DNA of 64,000 nt from Beta vulgaris subsp. vulgaris (lineage: Eukaryota > Streptophyta > Magnoliopsida > Caryophyllales > Amaranthaceae): contig NC_079209.1 of NCBI RefSeq assembly GCF_026745355.1, positions 24,802,394 through 24,866,393 on the forward strand. The letters are read 5' to 3'. Below the pieces are notes generated by a model. The model was not told where the DNA came from and did not search any database. It saw only the letters and a program-made list of their open reading frames with translations. Below, in pieces: positions 11,601-22,870 of the stretch. Position 1 is the first letter of the stretch; every line of letters begins with the position of its first letter. The position numbers and the translations under genes are program-made.

Positions 11601-12034
11601 TTTAAGTGAAATATTTTCTCGTGACATACTTTAATAAAATGTAATTTTTATAGTAATTTTTACTTTTGTGTAAATATAGATATTTATGATCAAAATAATG
11701 TCTCAACAGTGCGTAAAAGTGCATTTGTTGCATTTGATTCGGGACGGAGAAAATATAACCAATTTAATTTAAAAGGCCTCAACTTTTAATTAATTTCATA
11801 CTCATTTCCAATATGAGGATTTCTCTTCTCACAATGGTACTTTACCTTGATTTATTTGCCAAATACTTGAATAAAAATATATGACACTCATCCAATTACC
11901 CATTACCTAAAATTAAATAAACCAATGATAGAGATTAAAATGCATAAATAAACCGATTCAGCAGGAATATATGAATAAAAAATGAAACAACCAAAGAAAA
12001 GTGGGGAAAGGGAATATATGAAGAGCACGATTAC

Positions 12035-12232
12035 CCTAGATGCGTCACCGCCGCGGCCGCCAAACCATTTAGCAGGGCAAGGTAACCCAGATGCATCGGC
12101 TATCACGAAACCGATTCCGTCAACGATCCATCCATGGTTAACTAGTACTTCTTTGATATACTCACATCTACCGAGCTCCACACTCCAGTTCGTTTCCTTG
12201 CTAGAACCGTATGGCCCGTAATTCACAGCATC
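12035..12232 (-). CDS. Jacalin-related lectin, exon for the N-terminal half of the domain (predicted exon 2)
   Basis: These 66 codons give the first half of a jacalin-like lectin fold: NYGPYGS at the N-terminus, then HGWIVDGIGFVI, corresponding to the HG-x-x-ID-x-I strand, and the GGRGGD loop before the mid-domain junction. The acceptor upstream is ttttttgtgcag|GAT and the donor is AGG|GTAATC, both clean. The reading frame continues in phase 0 into 825-1085, giving a domain of the usual length (about 150 residues). Without splicing, the ORF would run into a hydrophobic tail unlike any lectin. The gene is on the minus strand and expression cannot be judged. The family binds mannose or galactose glycans in the cytosol/nucleus or in storage compartments. 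Confidence 0.82.
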
Positions 12233-12356
12233 CTGCACAAAAAAAGACAATGCAAGCAAGATCAATGGGAGTATGGAACTTATATCAGAAATTGGTGATT
12301 CTTTTGCAATATATTTTTTGGTGCTTATACTTTTGCAATATAAGCAAGGTCAATAC

Positions 12357-12371
12357 CGTTGGTATTTCCAT
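12357..12371 (-). CDS. Predicted first exon of the lectin gene (five codons)
   Basis: ATG GAA ATA CCA ACG is followed by a GTATTG donor. A 124-bp AT-rich intron (12233-12356) with a pyrimidine-rich end leads to exon 2, phase 0. A very short first exon is common in jacalin-related lectin genes. No competing start codon in frame with the domain looks better. This is an inference from splice logic only. Confidence 0.45.
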
Positions 12372-12465
12372 TGGGTAGTGGTGAAGTATGGAGTTTGTAG
12401 AACTAGCGATTATATGTGAAACGAGAAAAGCCTTGCTCTGTCATGTGACTAGATCACTAGATGCC

Positions 12466-12474
12466 ATTATAAAT
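12466..12474 (-). promoter_or_regulatory. Possible TATA element for the lectin gene
   Basis: On the minus strand the sequence atttataat lies about 95 bp upstream of the proposed ATG. The spacing suits a plant core promoter, but the motif is not a perfect TATAAATA and AT-rich matches are frequent here. Confidence 0.25.
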
Positions 12475-12479
12475 TTGCT

Positions 12480-13019
12480 ACAGTTAGTTGTACTCCTCCC
12501 CTCTTGGTCAATTTTTTGTGTTTTTTTTTTGGCAATATCTCGGTCATTTTTTATGTTAGTTCACAAACTTTGACTTTACATTTTCATTGATGTATTAATT
12601 TATGTGAAAACTTGTTTTTTTTGTTTTTTTATTCGGTAATTAATTGTCTAAAGAGGGTCAGCCCTCATGAGATAGGGGGTAAGAAGGGAATCCCAATTCA
12701 TAAGAAAACTTTTAGAGAAATAAAACTTTGATCATGAGGTTGGGAGGTGAGAGCTCGAACCATTGAGCTCTCACATAATTCTCTAATGTGAGAACTTGTT
12801 TTTCAAAATAAAATTTGCATTTGTACTTTTTTTTTTTGAAAATATTTATAGTGGTCACATTTTCTCTTTCTTTGATCATTGTTTTATTTCTTTATCTTTT
12901 CTTCCTTATTCTAATTTTGAAACTCCTTTTATGTTTAAGAGAATGTAGTCTTTAAGAAAGAATATTGTTGTGTTAATTTAGAAAACTTGTTGGTCAAAAT
13001 TTAATGGTTATTATATGTA
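12480..13019. other. AT-rich spacer upstream of the lectin gene
   Basis: Poly-T runs and short ORFs only. The segment 12650-12790 is of moderate complexity but I recognise nothing in it. Confidence 0.35.
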
Positions 13020-14870
13020 TAGATTAGTCCATAAATGCAAAACTTCTTAAGAAAAAAGTTAAAGAATGGAACAGAACGCAAGTTGGTAATTGTTTTCGAC
13101 AACTTGTGTTAGTTGATAAAAAAAAAAACTCGAGACTCTTCAAGCTCATATGCTTATTGGTCAAGATAATTGTAATTTACAAAAAGCGCAAGATAAATGG
13201 TTAATTAAACGTGTAAACTTGTTTGAATTTTAAGAAAATTTTTGGTTTCGAAGAGCTAAGACTGCGTCTTTTGCTAAATGTGATACTAATTTTAAGTATT
13301 TCTACGCTTGTGCCTCCATAAAGAAAAATCGAATTAATCTTGATTCGTTTACCACCCATAATAATTAAATTGTTACTAACCCGGAAAGAATTTCGTTTCA
13401 TATAACGAAGAAGTTTCAAGCTAGATTTTGTAGCAATATTAGTTGTACCTCTGATAGTCAGCATAATTTTTTGCTTATTTCGCCTATTATTTGTGGGAAT
13501 TATTGTATTTAATAAGTTACCCTTGGCGCGTTTTTTTTAAAATAAGTCAACCTTTCGATCAACTATGAATAAGTTAACCTTATATATACTTTTGCTATAA
13601 ATGAGTTAAATCACAATGTCATCCTTTTAAAATGTGACATGTATCATAATTTCAAGGTCATTAACTCGTTTACAGGAGAAGTAGATACAAGGTTAACTTA
13701 TTCAAAGAAAATCAAAAGATTGACTTATTTTGAGAAGATCAACCAAAGGTTGACTTATTAAAAACAATTTTTCTTATTTGTTAGGATTCATCTGTGAGCT
13801 CAAGATGTGTCTGCCGAGGAAATTAAAATAGCTCTTTTTTATCTAACCCTTGATAAATTCCTGGGTTCAGATGAATTTCCTCCAATTTTCTTTCAAAAGT
13901 ACTAGATTTTGGTGGGTAATTCAGTTATTTAAGTTGTTCAAGCTTTTATTTCATTTTGGTTTTATGCTAGCGAAAATTAATCTTACGTTTACTACTCTAA
14001 TTCCTTAAATTGATAATCCTTCTACAACTAATCATTTTAGACCTATTAGTCTTTCTTAAACTATTTATAAAATAGTCGCTAAGGTATCAGCTAATCGCCT
14101 TAAAATGGTATTAGGAAAATTTATTCACCCTCTTCAAGGAGATTTGTTCCTGAAAGTTATTTCAAGATAATATTTTGATAGCTCATGAAGTGTTTCACAG
14201 TTTTAAGAATAAATCAGGTATAGAGGGGTGGTTACCTATCAAATTAGATATGAAAAAGGCTTACGATAAATTGGAATGGGATTTTATTTTCATGATGTTG
14301 GAAAAGTTAGGGTTTAACGAGAAATGGATTCATTGGATTAGATTGTGTATTACGTCATTTTCTTTCTCTGGTCTTGTTAATGGAATACCCGAGGATCGTT
14401 TTTCCCCCACTCGTGGTGTTAGGTAAGAGGATCCTTTATCTTAATATATTTTTATTTTATTAGTAGAACTTCTTGCTAGGGAAATTTATGGTCACTCTAT
14501 GGGCGGGGGAAAATTATTGGGTGTGAAAATTGGTCGTTCTAGGATTAAGATCCCTTTTATGATATTTGTTGATGATACTATGTTATTTGCTTAGGCTTGA
14601 GATCATAGTTGTCATATTATTAAGAATGTTTTGGATAAGTATTGTGCTATGTCGGGCCAGTTACTTAAAATCTATAAGTCAACTTTTCAAAGTACAAAGA
14701 ATGTTTCTACTCAAAGTGATGAAAGGTTTCAATCTATTCTTCAAATGCAAAAATCACTTTCTTTAGAAAAGTATCTGGGATGTCCAGTTATAAACGATCT
14801 TGTGACAAAAAATACATTTGGTAAGACTATTCAATCTGCTCAGACTCAGTTAACTAAGTGAAAAGCTAAT
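13020..14870 (+). pseudogene. Old, heavily mutated LINE reverse transcriptase
   Basis: Read on the plus strand with many stops, this shows the plant LINE ORF2 order. A linker is followed by the RT palm with RPISLS, SANRLK, the LDMKKAYDKLEW motif (14250-14280), then FVDDTMLF (14560-14590) and LEKYLGCP (14768-14790). There are more than ten stops and several frameshifts, far more than in the LINE at 3614-7528. Codon bias towards A and T differs from that copy. The 5' boundary is not defined, and the 3' end is cut off by the chromovirus LTR starting at 14871. A Mutator-like MITE sits in it at 13495-13772. Confidence 0.8.
13486..13781. mobile_element. Mutator-like MITE inserted in the decayed LINE
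   Basis: The body is about 13495-13772. Its inverted arms contain tandem aataagtcaaccttt units, the same architecture as the 8388-10972 element. The flanks attatttgt (13486-13494) and cttatttgt (13773-13781) agree in 8 of 9 bases, and the LINE coding sequence resumes on the other side. It has no coding capacity. Confidence 0.75.
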
Positions 14871-17439
14871 TGTAACACTCTGATAATTCTCTCTTTTCAG
14901 AAATACCTTTATAATATAAAAGTAGAGAATTAACCAAGTATTATTGCCCGTGTGATAACGTATCAGCTTATTCAGAATTCTGAAGCGGAAAATATATAAC
15001 TAAACTTAAACCTTTTATTATAAATAAATAAGTATTTAGAAATCAACAAATCTAGATGGGTCTTATTCAAACCAACTTAATAATGAATATTCCTACTAAT
15101 GCAGAAAAATAAAATATACTAGTTACACATTCTCTCCATTCCAAATTTCCAATGATGCACATCTGCGAACCTGCAATGTCAATGCGTTACTGAATCTGCT
15201 CACCAAAATGGGTCATCACAATATCAATAAGGCAAAGCCATGATCACAATCACAAAGAAAGCACGCAATCAGCAAAGCTGACTATTACTACATACTAAAA
15301 CATAAGCATTTCTAACATGATACTAATAAATAACATGTAGGGATAAATAATAATATAATCATATAACATTTTGCAGACAACTTTTACTGCACTAAACACT
15401 AAATATCTTTTTATTACTCAAATGGAATAGTTATTGGACTTGAGTTGTCCTACCACCAATGCCTTCATTAAGAAGACGAAATACGATAGCTACCACGTAT
15501 TCCAAAATGACCTACGATATCGAGGAACCTTTTAAAATATTAATTAATAGGGATGCTGATCAATTCATCTCCCAGAAAAAGCCATGGGCTACCACCATGT
15601 ACTCCAACTCCTAATGTCCAACTCTAGACGTGCACCAGTCTAAAGGCTACAACTATCCTCGTTACACTTTACGTTAATTACCAATTATTACTTGTTATGA
15701 CACACAATACAAGCAACACAGAATTAACAAATTAGCATTCACAACTGAACTTTTTTTATCTTAGGATTTAATAAGTGATCATAACTTACAACCAGAAATT
15801 ATTTTCCTTTAATCTCAATCCTTCTTATTTGTTGAGCCTAGCCAGCAATCCAACTTACCTTTAAAAAGGCATAATTTATCAACTTACCAAATAAGGCCCA
15901 TAGTCCTCATAAAGTAGTGAAAATAATACTTGCAAGGGAACACATGAATAACATGAACCAATCTCAATAATATATATTTATTCCCCCATATAAATTAATA
16001 ATAAAGTTTCCATCTACATGCTTGCATCAATAAATCCATACAAACATGACAAATCTTTACTCATAATAAATCTCATGACTAACATGCTTGCATACATGTA
16101 TAAAACATGTAGAAATCAATAATACCTGAAATCACATATGAACTTATAAAGTTCCTATACATGATACTACACTTTTTCTTCCGTAAATCATGATACTAGT
16201 CACATAGCACACAAGTATGTGCGTACCTTGTTTAAACTAGTCGGCATGCCACTTTTAATTCTTTAAAAGTCTCCTACAGAGTAATCTCCCCCTAAAAATC
16301 AATATAAACTAAAATCAGTACTCTTAGATAAAAATACAACAACTCTAAAATATTTAAAATCCGCTTTAAATATATTCAAAAGTTGATTTTTCTATAAAAA
16401 CTTCAATTACTTTTAATACCTAGCATAGTACTACCATACTAGTAATTATATTCTTAAAACTCCATAAATAAAATCCTTTATGAAATTCTAGCAACTTTAA
16501 AAATCATGAAACCCTCTTTAAACATATGTAGACATGATTAAATTCATAATTTAAACAAATCTCATAGTATCCAACTATGGTTTTCTAGTATTTAACACCC
16601 TAAAAATCCATGCTTTATAGATTAAAACTACAATCTAACAATAATAAACAAATTTGAATTTTTATTTTTATTCTTATAATATATAATATATATGAATCAA
16701 GACTATTTATTAAAACAGTAAATTGAAACCAATAATCATGATTAACATTAAAATAGAGCATAAAAACATAGTCTGTAACGGAATCTTGAGGAAGAAAAGA
16801 AATCAACCAACACAAAGAAAGATCAAGAACACGCCGAAATAGGTCCCCACGGTAGCAGCAACAAGTACACGAACTTGGTGATTTTGGAAAGCTTTGTGAC
16901 GTTTCTTGTTGAGGAAGAAACATTACTTGAAGAAGAAGACAGAAAGAAAGAACTTGAAAGAGAAAAAACGTGAAAGCCATGAAAGAGACAGAGAAAGTGG
17001 CGTGTGATTCGAGTGAGAGGAGAGAGAAAATAATTCTTGTGTGGGGTAAAATAATTGGATATTAAGATATTTATAAGGAGGCTCCCTTTTGGGCTTTGGA
17101 AAAGGAGATTGGGCTCAATTAAAATTGATGATGAATAGGATAAATAAATTAGAACTCCTATCATCAATATGACTCCTCTTTCCTAATATACTTAGAATTG
17201 AAGTTCCTCATGTCCAATTAGACTTCTTTTCCAAATCAAAGTAGTATTTCAAACCTTTATCAAAGCATGCCTATATAAAATATTTTGAACTTTCATAAAT
17301 CCTTAAAATAATTTCATTTGATTTTAAAATAGTCAACCTTTTTAAATAGTGAAATCATTTAAACTAAATTATGTTTAAATATAAATATATAAATACTAAA
17401 ATATATTTATAAAATCCTTTTAAATTATGGGAGATTATA
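14871..17439 (-). repeat. 3' LTR of a Tekay/Del-like chromovirus (minus orientation)
   Basis: On the minus strand it ends GAGTGTTACA at 14871 and starts near 17439 with TATAATCTCC, probably a mutated TG start. The length is about 2.57 kb, as in Tekay/Del elements. A purine-rich tract (AAGGGGGTAGAC, 17440-17451) lies directly upstream, as a polypurine tract should. A TATA-like sequence near 17070 and a C/T-rich stretch (16900-17030, minus strand) fit U3 and R/U5. The LTR abuts the LINE codons at 14870, so the element inserted into the LINE. ORFs in the 16615-17167 region are not convincing genes. Confidence 0.7.
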
Positions 17440-19019
17440 GTCTACCCCCTTAAAAGAAGTTTCATCCCGAAACTTGACACAAAACTCACATACTTTCAAA
17501 AGCTTGAACTCCTCTTTTCAAAAGTTTAAAAAGAATTGTGCTTCTTGTGCACACTCTTGTCGACTTATAACACTTGTGTTACTTATGAACACATTTTCTT
17601 ATTCGGAAAATCTACTTCTTTTGCACTAACAGGTGCAATTTACCCAAAATAGGCATACATATGCATGAAAATCTCATAAAAATAAACAAAAAGCGCGAAA
17701 TTTATCGCATTCTATCCCCCTTAAAGAAAACGGGTTACGCCCTCGTAACTCACCTCAAGGAATAAGTCTGGATACTTCTTTGTAACACACCAAAATTTCT
17801 TTGAAATTTTTGCGCGTTAATTATTATTAACTGAATGTTAAATTATATTTTTCTAATAGATTTTCAGAAAGTATAAATATATATATATATATACTTTTAC
17901 ACCTACATTATTTTGATCGATATTGTTTAATGTGGTTATAATGTGTGTTATATGTGTGGCTTTGTTATTGGTTGTATGATACTTGTATCTGCGTTAGTTT
18001 TATGAAACGGACAATGTAGTGCTCGTGTATGTGCCAAGTGTAAAATGTTGTAGTTTAGTGCATGCGTATATTTGTATTACGTTAGTAACTATAATTTTTA
18101 ATTTTAAAAATACTTACTTATACATATTATTTTTGAACGTTTTTACTTGGTGCCTGAAATGTCATTGTACTAGTATTTCTTTTTCGTACATTGTATTATG
18201 TGTATTAGGAGGTCTGAATTTCTGATTTTATTTATAGTATACGAAGAGTCTTTGGACAGCCTGATTGAACTCTTGTAACATTACGTTAATCAAGAAGATT
18301 ATCCCTTCATATACCTTCCTTAATGCACATTTTAATCTCCATCTTTTCACCTCCATTTTCTGAAAATAAAATCAGAAAAATTTTCCCCTTGTCACTTCAT
18401 TTTCACACGCCTAAACCAAAGAAAAGGGAGAGGAAGAGTCTTGGTTCTTCATTCACCATTTTTTCTCACAAAAAGCAGTCCACATTTCTTGGTTTCAAGC
18501 TATTTTTGCATCGGTTTTCAAGCACGTGTTGAGATTATTGCGTTTGTGTTCGTAGGAGTCGATGGTGGTGATTTTCCACAAGGCGTTTAGAGTACATTTG
18601 AAACTTTCTACTACGTTTATCTTCAAGAAAAAGGTAACTAGCGTTACTCTAGTTTGGTAGAGTATAGATTTTGAACTTAGGTTGTTAGAAATGCGTTAGA
18701 GAATGAGTATCATGCTAGGTGGAACTTACGTGATTGTATGATTAAAGTTTCATGTGGTTTTTATGGTTGTTGGTGTTGTTTTCATATTTTGGATTTCTAC
18801 TATGATCATATTGTTAGGACATGTCAATTAGTTGTCTTCTTTTTGGTTGTTGTGGTTGAATTTACTGAATTGGTTCTCTTTGATTTTCCCTTGGAATTTG
18901 AGTTGTTGTTATTATTGGCGAAGTTTAGACACATGTGAGGGTGTTTGGGGTTGTGTGTTGGCGTGAGTTGAGTTGGAATGGACGTAGGAGGCTGAGTGTA
19001 AATTCACGGGGCTTTCGGT

Positions 19020-19140
19020 GGGCATACGAGCGAAGCTTGCAGGCCACGAACAGTCGCTGCTCGCGACTCACGAGCCTCCTCGCGACTCGCGATGGATGGG
19101 TGTCGCGACCTGCGACGCTCGTCGCACCGCGACGAGGGGC
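19020..19140 (+). repeat. CpG-dense palindromic block in the solo LTR
   Basis: Within about 120 bp the words gcgact, cgcga, tcgcga and their complements recur, for example cctcgcgactcgcgatgg and gtcgcgacctgcgacg. The surroundings are AT-rich and CpG-poor, so the block stands out. The related LTR at 26105-28297 has a shorter version (cagctcgcgactattt near 27001), so the feature belongs to the LTR family. Confidence 0.7.
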
Positions 19141-19489
19141 CTGTTCCCTGGGTCGTGCTGCTGTGTTTTAAATTCCTTTTTGGTTTACAGCTTATGTATC
19201 TTTGCTTGGTTGGTCTTAGGTATGTATACTAAGGGTGTTTGAGTAAACATTGATTGGTTTAAGCGTTACATTAGGGGTATGTGCCCAATTGTGTCAGGTA
19301 GCTTTTGGTTATTTGCCTTGAAATGGGTCGGTTGCTTGTGCTTGGCTATGTAAGCTCATGATTGAACCTTGATGGGTAAGATTGTTTTGGTTTTCTCTTA
19401 TAACTTGTTGTATATACACTGAAAGTTGGACTTGGATTAATTGGCGTATACCTAGACGTGTATACTTGTACGCTGTTGAGTAGTGTGAT

Positions 19490-19837
19490 TCTAGGAACGG
19501 TATGGTTCTAAAGGTCTATATTAGGTGATCCTAAGGACGGTATGGTTCTAGGAACTTGAGTTTGATTGTCCTAAGGGCGGCATGGTCCTAGGAATTTGTG
19601 TTTGATCATCCTAAGGGCGGTATGGTCCTAGGATTTGGTTACTTAACCTTGGGCGGTATGGTCCATGGGTTCACTTACGGGTGGTACGATCCGTAGATTT
19701 TAGCTATTCGAAAAAAGCGGTATGGTTCCTCGGATATGCTGGCTATTCGAAAAGGGCGGTATGGTTCCTCGAATATGCAACGTAGGCCTTGGGCGGCATG
19801 GTCCAATGAGTCTACTCACAGACGGCATGGTCTGTTG
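19490..19837 (+). repeat. Array of about ten hairpins with a constant loop and covarying stems
   Basis: Ten units with a period near 40 bp share the core [AG]GCGG[TC]ATGGT. On each side the arms differ from unit to unit yet stay complementary: CCTAAGG/CCTAGG (19570 and 19610), CCTTGG/CCATGG (19647), TACGG/CCGTA (19676), TATTCGA/TCGGATA (19705), TATTCGA/TCGAATA (19744), TTGG/CCAA (19787), CACAGA/TCTGTTG (19817). Units at 19490 and 19530 pair less well. Position 19676 also changes its core (gtggtacgat). The pattern indicates selection or copying that preserves pairing rather than sequence. Its function is unknown. Confidence 0.8.
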
Positions 19838-20529
19838 TGTTTGAGCTTGTTGACCGCATTTGTTGCATGGTTGACGGGGATTAGTTGTGATAGTGGTTGC
19901 CTTATTTGTTATTTATGACCGATAGTACCTCGTAGTGAGTATGGCATCTTGATAATGTTTTTTCTGTTGTTATTTCTAATTATTTAAGTTCTTTATCTGT
20001 TTCTATTGAGCTGGGACAATTGCTAGTTACTCCCCACTGATTGTGGAAGTTGTTGAAATATTGTGCAGATGGTGATGCTGTTTAGAATTGTCACAGTTTG
20101 GACCGGGGTTGTGCGTTATAACCATGTGAGCAAGGAAGTGGTGCTTGTTATAGTGGACGAGCACTTCGAAGGTGGAATTAGGACTAGTTACTTAGTTGGT
20201 TTTAAGTAGCTACCTCTTTGTTTGTCATGTATTTGAACTACAGATTTTAGTTGTCTTTTGGTTTGGAATATCTCTATGATGGAGGGTTATTTTGGAAACC
20301 ATGTTATGTTTTGAGACTTGTTGGAATGAGGGTATGGGACCTCATTTTCCCTTTTTATATATAAGACTTTGGAGTATGATCAATGTCTTTGACGGCTTAC
20401 CAATTTATAGTTTAGTATTTTGCTCCTTAGAGTAGCATCTCCGTCTTATTGGTATTTCCGCTACCATTATATGTATCATTTTCTTTACTTTAAATCTCCA
20501 CTCTTCTTGTAATTGGACGGGATGTTACA

Positions 20530-22858
20530 TCTTTCTCATATCATCTTCGGCTTCCCATGTTGCCTTTTCAGAATCGTGGTTAGGCCAAAATACTTTCACG
20601 GATGTGGACATCCTTATTGTGTGTACTACGCACTCTCCTGTCGAGAATCTTGACAGGTCTTTCCTCATATGTGAGGCTACAATCGATCTGAATTCGTTCA
20701 GGCTCTAGGACATGACACTCATCAAGGATATAGCGCTTAAGCTGAGAAATATGGAACACATCATGCATCTTCTCAAACTCCATTGGCAATGCCAATCTAT
20801 AGGCTACTTTCCTAATTCGCTCTAAAATCTCGTATGGGCCTACATACTTAGCACTTAGCTTGCCCTCTTTCACAAATCTCATGACGCCCTTAGTGGGTGA
20901 TAGTTTCAAGAACACCTTATCACCTATAGCAAACTCATCCTCGCGTCATTTCAAGTCAGCATAACTCTTCTGCCTATCGTGGCAGCTTGAATTCTAGCCT
21001 GAATTAACCTGACATTTTTGACGATTTCCTCAATGAATTATGTCCCCAAGACTATAGTTTCACTAAAGTCATTCCAACAACTGGGACTTCTACATTTTTG
21101 TCCATATAACGCCTCAAAAGGTGCCATCTTTATGCTTGCATGATAACTATTATTATAGGAAAACTCAATCAAATCTAATTGGTCCTCCTAATTACTTTGA
21201 AAGTCAATCGCACATGCTCTCAACATATCCTCCATGGTCTGGTTAGTCCTCTCAGTCTGACCATCAATCGCAGGATGAAAGGTTGTACTCGTTTTCAATG
21301 TTGTCTTAAGATTTAATTGGACCTTTTTCCAAAATTTCGAAAGAGACCTAGAGTCACGGTCAAAAATGATATCTTTTGGAACTCTATGTAGTCTCACCAC
21401 ATGCCTAATGTAAGTCTTAGCCAATTGCTTCTTTTTCCATGTCTCCTTAATGGGTATAAATACATCGGACTTGGTCAATCTATCCTCAATAACCCACATG
21501 GTGTCATTTCCACTCCTCATTTTAGGTTGGGCAGTCACAAAGTCCATGGAAAATCGAATCCCACTTCCATCCAGGAACCTCTAAGGATTGAACCTTCCCC
21601 ATGGATCTCTTATGATTTATCTTCACCTTCTGACAGGTTAGGCACTTAGACACATACTCAACTACCTCTTGCTTCATATTTAGCCACCAATAGATAATCT
21701 TAAGGTCTTTATACAGTTTATCACCCCCAAGGTGCACATAATATTGAGTGTTATGCCCCTCATCCATAAGGTGTCTCTTAAGGTCATTACACTTTTGTGG
21801 TACACTCCACCTCCCTTTGAACCTTAGACTCCCACCATCATGGATCTTAAATTCAGCTTCCTTACATTGCTTAATTTTCTCCTTGATCTTATCTAGGTGC
21901 TCATCCCCAACTTGACCCTCTTTGATCTCATCGAAAACCGACAAACCCAAAGATAGAGTACTAAGACTTGCCTCACTTTCCCCAAGATTTAAGATCTTTA
22001 AGCTCAGTCTTTGCATATCTCGACGCAACTCCTCAGGGACTATCAAGGCACTTAAGCTATGACTCGATTTTCTATTCAAGGCATCAGCAACCACATTTGC
22101 TTTCCCCTCATGATACTGGATATCTAGGTCATAATCCTTAATTAACTCCACCCATCTTCTTTGCCTCATATTCAAGTCTTTTTGGGTGAAAATGTACTTC
22201 AAGCTCTTATGGTCTGTGAATATCTTACAAGTCGCTCCATAGAGGTAATGTCTCCAAATTTTCAATGCAAACACTATGACAGCTAACTGTAAGTCATGGG
22301 TAGGGTAATTAGCCTCATAAGGTTTTAATTGACGCGACGCATACGTAATTATCTTCCCATTCTGCTGTAACACACAATCTAGGCCATTTTTCGAAGCATC
22401 ACTACATACCTCAAATCCCTCATTCCTATCAGACAGGGTTAAAACAGGTACAGAGGTTAAACGATCTTTCAAAATCTGAAAGGCTTCTTCACACTTTTCA
22501 CTCCACTCAAATTTTGACTTGGTCATAGGTCTTGCTATCTTCGAGAAATCTCTCACAAATCTCCTATAATAGCCAGCTAGACCTAAGAAAATTCTAATAT
22601 CTGACACGCTCTTTGGAGTTGGCCACTCACTCACAACCTGAATCTTAGCAGGATCTACTGAAACCCCTTCCTTAGACACATAGTGACCCAAAAACGCTAC
22701 TTTCTCCAAATGAAACTCACAGTTAGAGAACTTGACATATAATTGGTTTTTCCTTGATGTCTCCAAAATGATCCTCAAGTGCTCATCATGCTCAACTTTA
22801 TTCCTCGAATATATGAGTATGTCATCAATGAAAACTACCACAAACTTCTCTGTAGACG
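20530..22858 (-). pseudogene. Chromovirus Pol fragment: RT, RNase H, integrase, start of chromodomain
   Basis: From 22858 downward the protein starts inside RT at FVVVFIDDILIYS, then FLGHYVS, FLGLAGYYRRFV, and RNase H (VCSDAS, TDHKSLKYIF, RRWVELIKDYD). Integrase follows with the His/Cys zinc finger (C-x2-C seen as CLTCQ) and the core motif WVIEDRLTKS, then HPAIDGQTERTNQ. Its frame breaks near 21520-21550, at about 21000-21180 and near 20590. The C-terminus LSPKYVGPYEI-like and DVFHISQLKRY lead to the chromodomain motif ATWEAEDDM. This order and the chromodomain place it in Tekay/Del. It is not functional. Confidence 0.87.
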
Positions 22859-22870
22859 ATTGATACCTTT

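Larger units (their letters stand above)
1086..12034 (-). other. Giant intron of the lectin gene, filled with mobile elements
   Basis: The intron is 10,949 bp, bounded on the minus strand by donor AGG|GTAATC (12035/12034) and acceptor cccacag|ATT (1086/1085), both phase 0. It contains two Mutator-type elements with duplications, a LINE with at least 13-bp TSDs, a hAT inside one Mutator-like element, a poly(A) retroposon inside the hAT, and an isolated Mutator-like arm at about 11421-11600. No lectin exon was seen inside it. Whether it is still spliced cannot be told from the sequence. Confidence 0.65.
17781..20529 (+). repeat. Solo LTR of a Tekay-like element inserted in the chromodomain
   Basis: It starts TGTAACACACC and ends GGGATGTTACA; length 2,749 bp. 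Removing it rejoins the host chromodomain reading frame. The flanks share tctt (17777-17780 and 20530-20533), consistent with a 5-bp duplication with one lost base. No second LTR or internal region accompanies it, so it is a product of LTR-LTR recombination. Its 3' part shares GCTGGGA, TAGTTACT and CTGATTGTGG with 26105-28297, so the two LTRs are related and have the same orientation. It contains a CpG-rich block and the hairpin array described separately. Confidence 0.8.
17440..22858 (-). mobile_element. Internal region of the chromovirus, split by a solo LTR and truncated at its 5' side
   Basis: The minus-strand order is reverse transcriptase (from 22858), RNase H, integrase, chromodomain, then 3' UTR and polypurine tract. 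Gag, protease and the first part of RT are absent; at 22858 the sequence switches directly to a CACTA transposase. The chromodomain is interrupted at 20529/17781 by a solo LTR. The last chromodomain codons and a stop lie just left of the insertion, at about 17707-17780. Confidence 0.82.

Noticed and set aside
16615..17167. Two hydrophobic minus-strand ORFs that might be a small secreted protein
   Set aside because: They lie in the R/U5 part of an LTR, overlap each other in different frames and have no domain. Retained only as part of the LTR.
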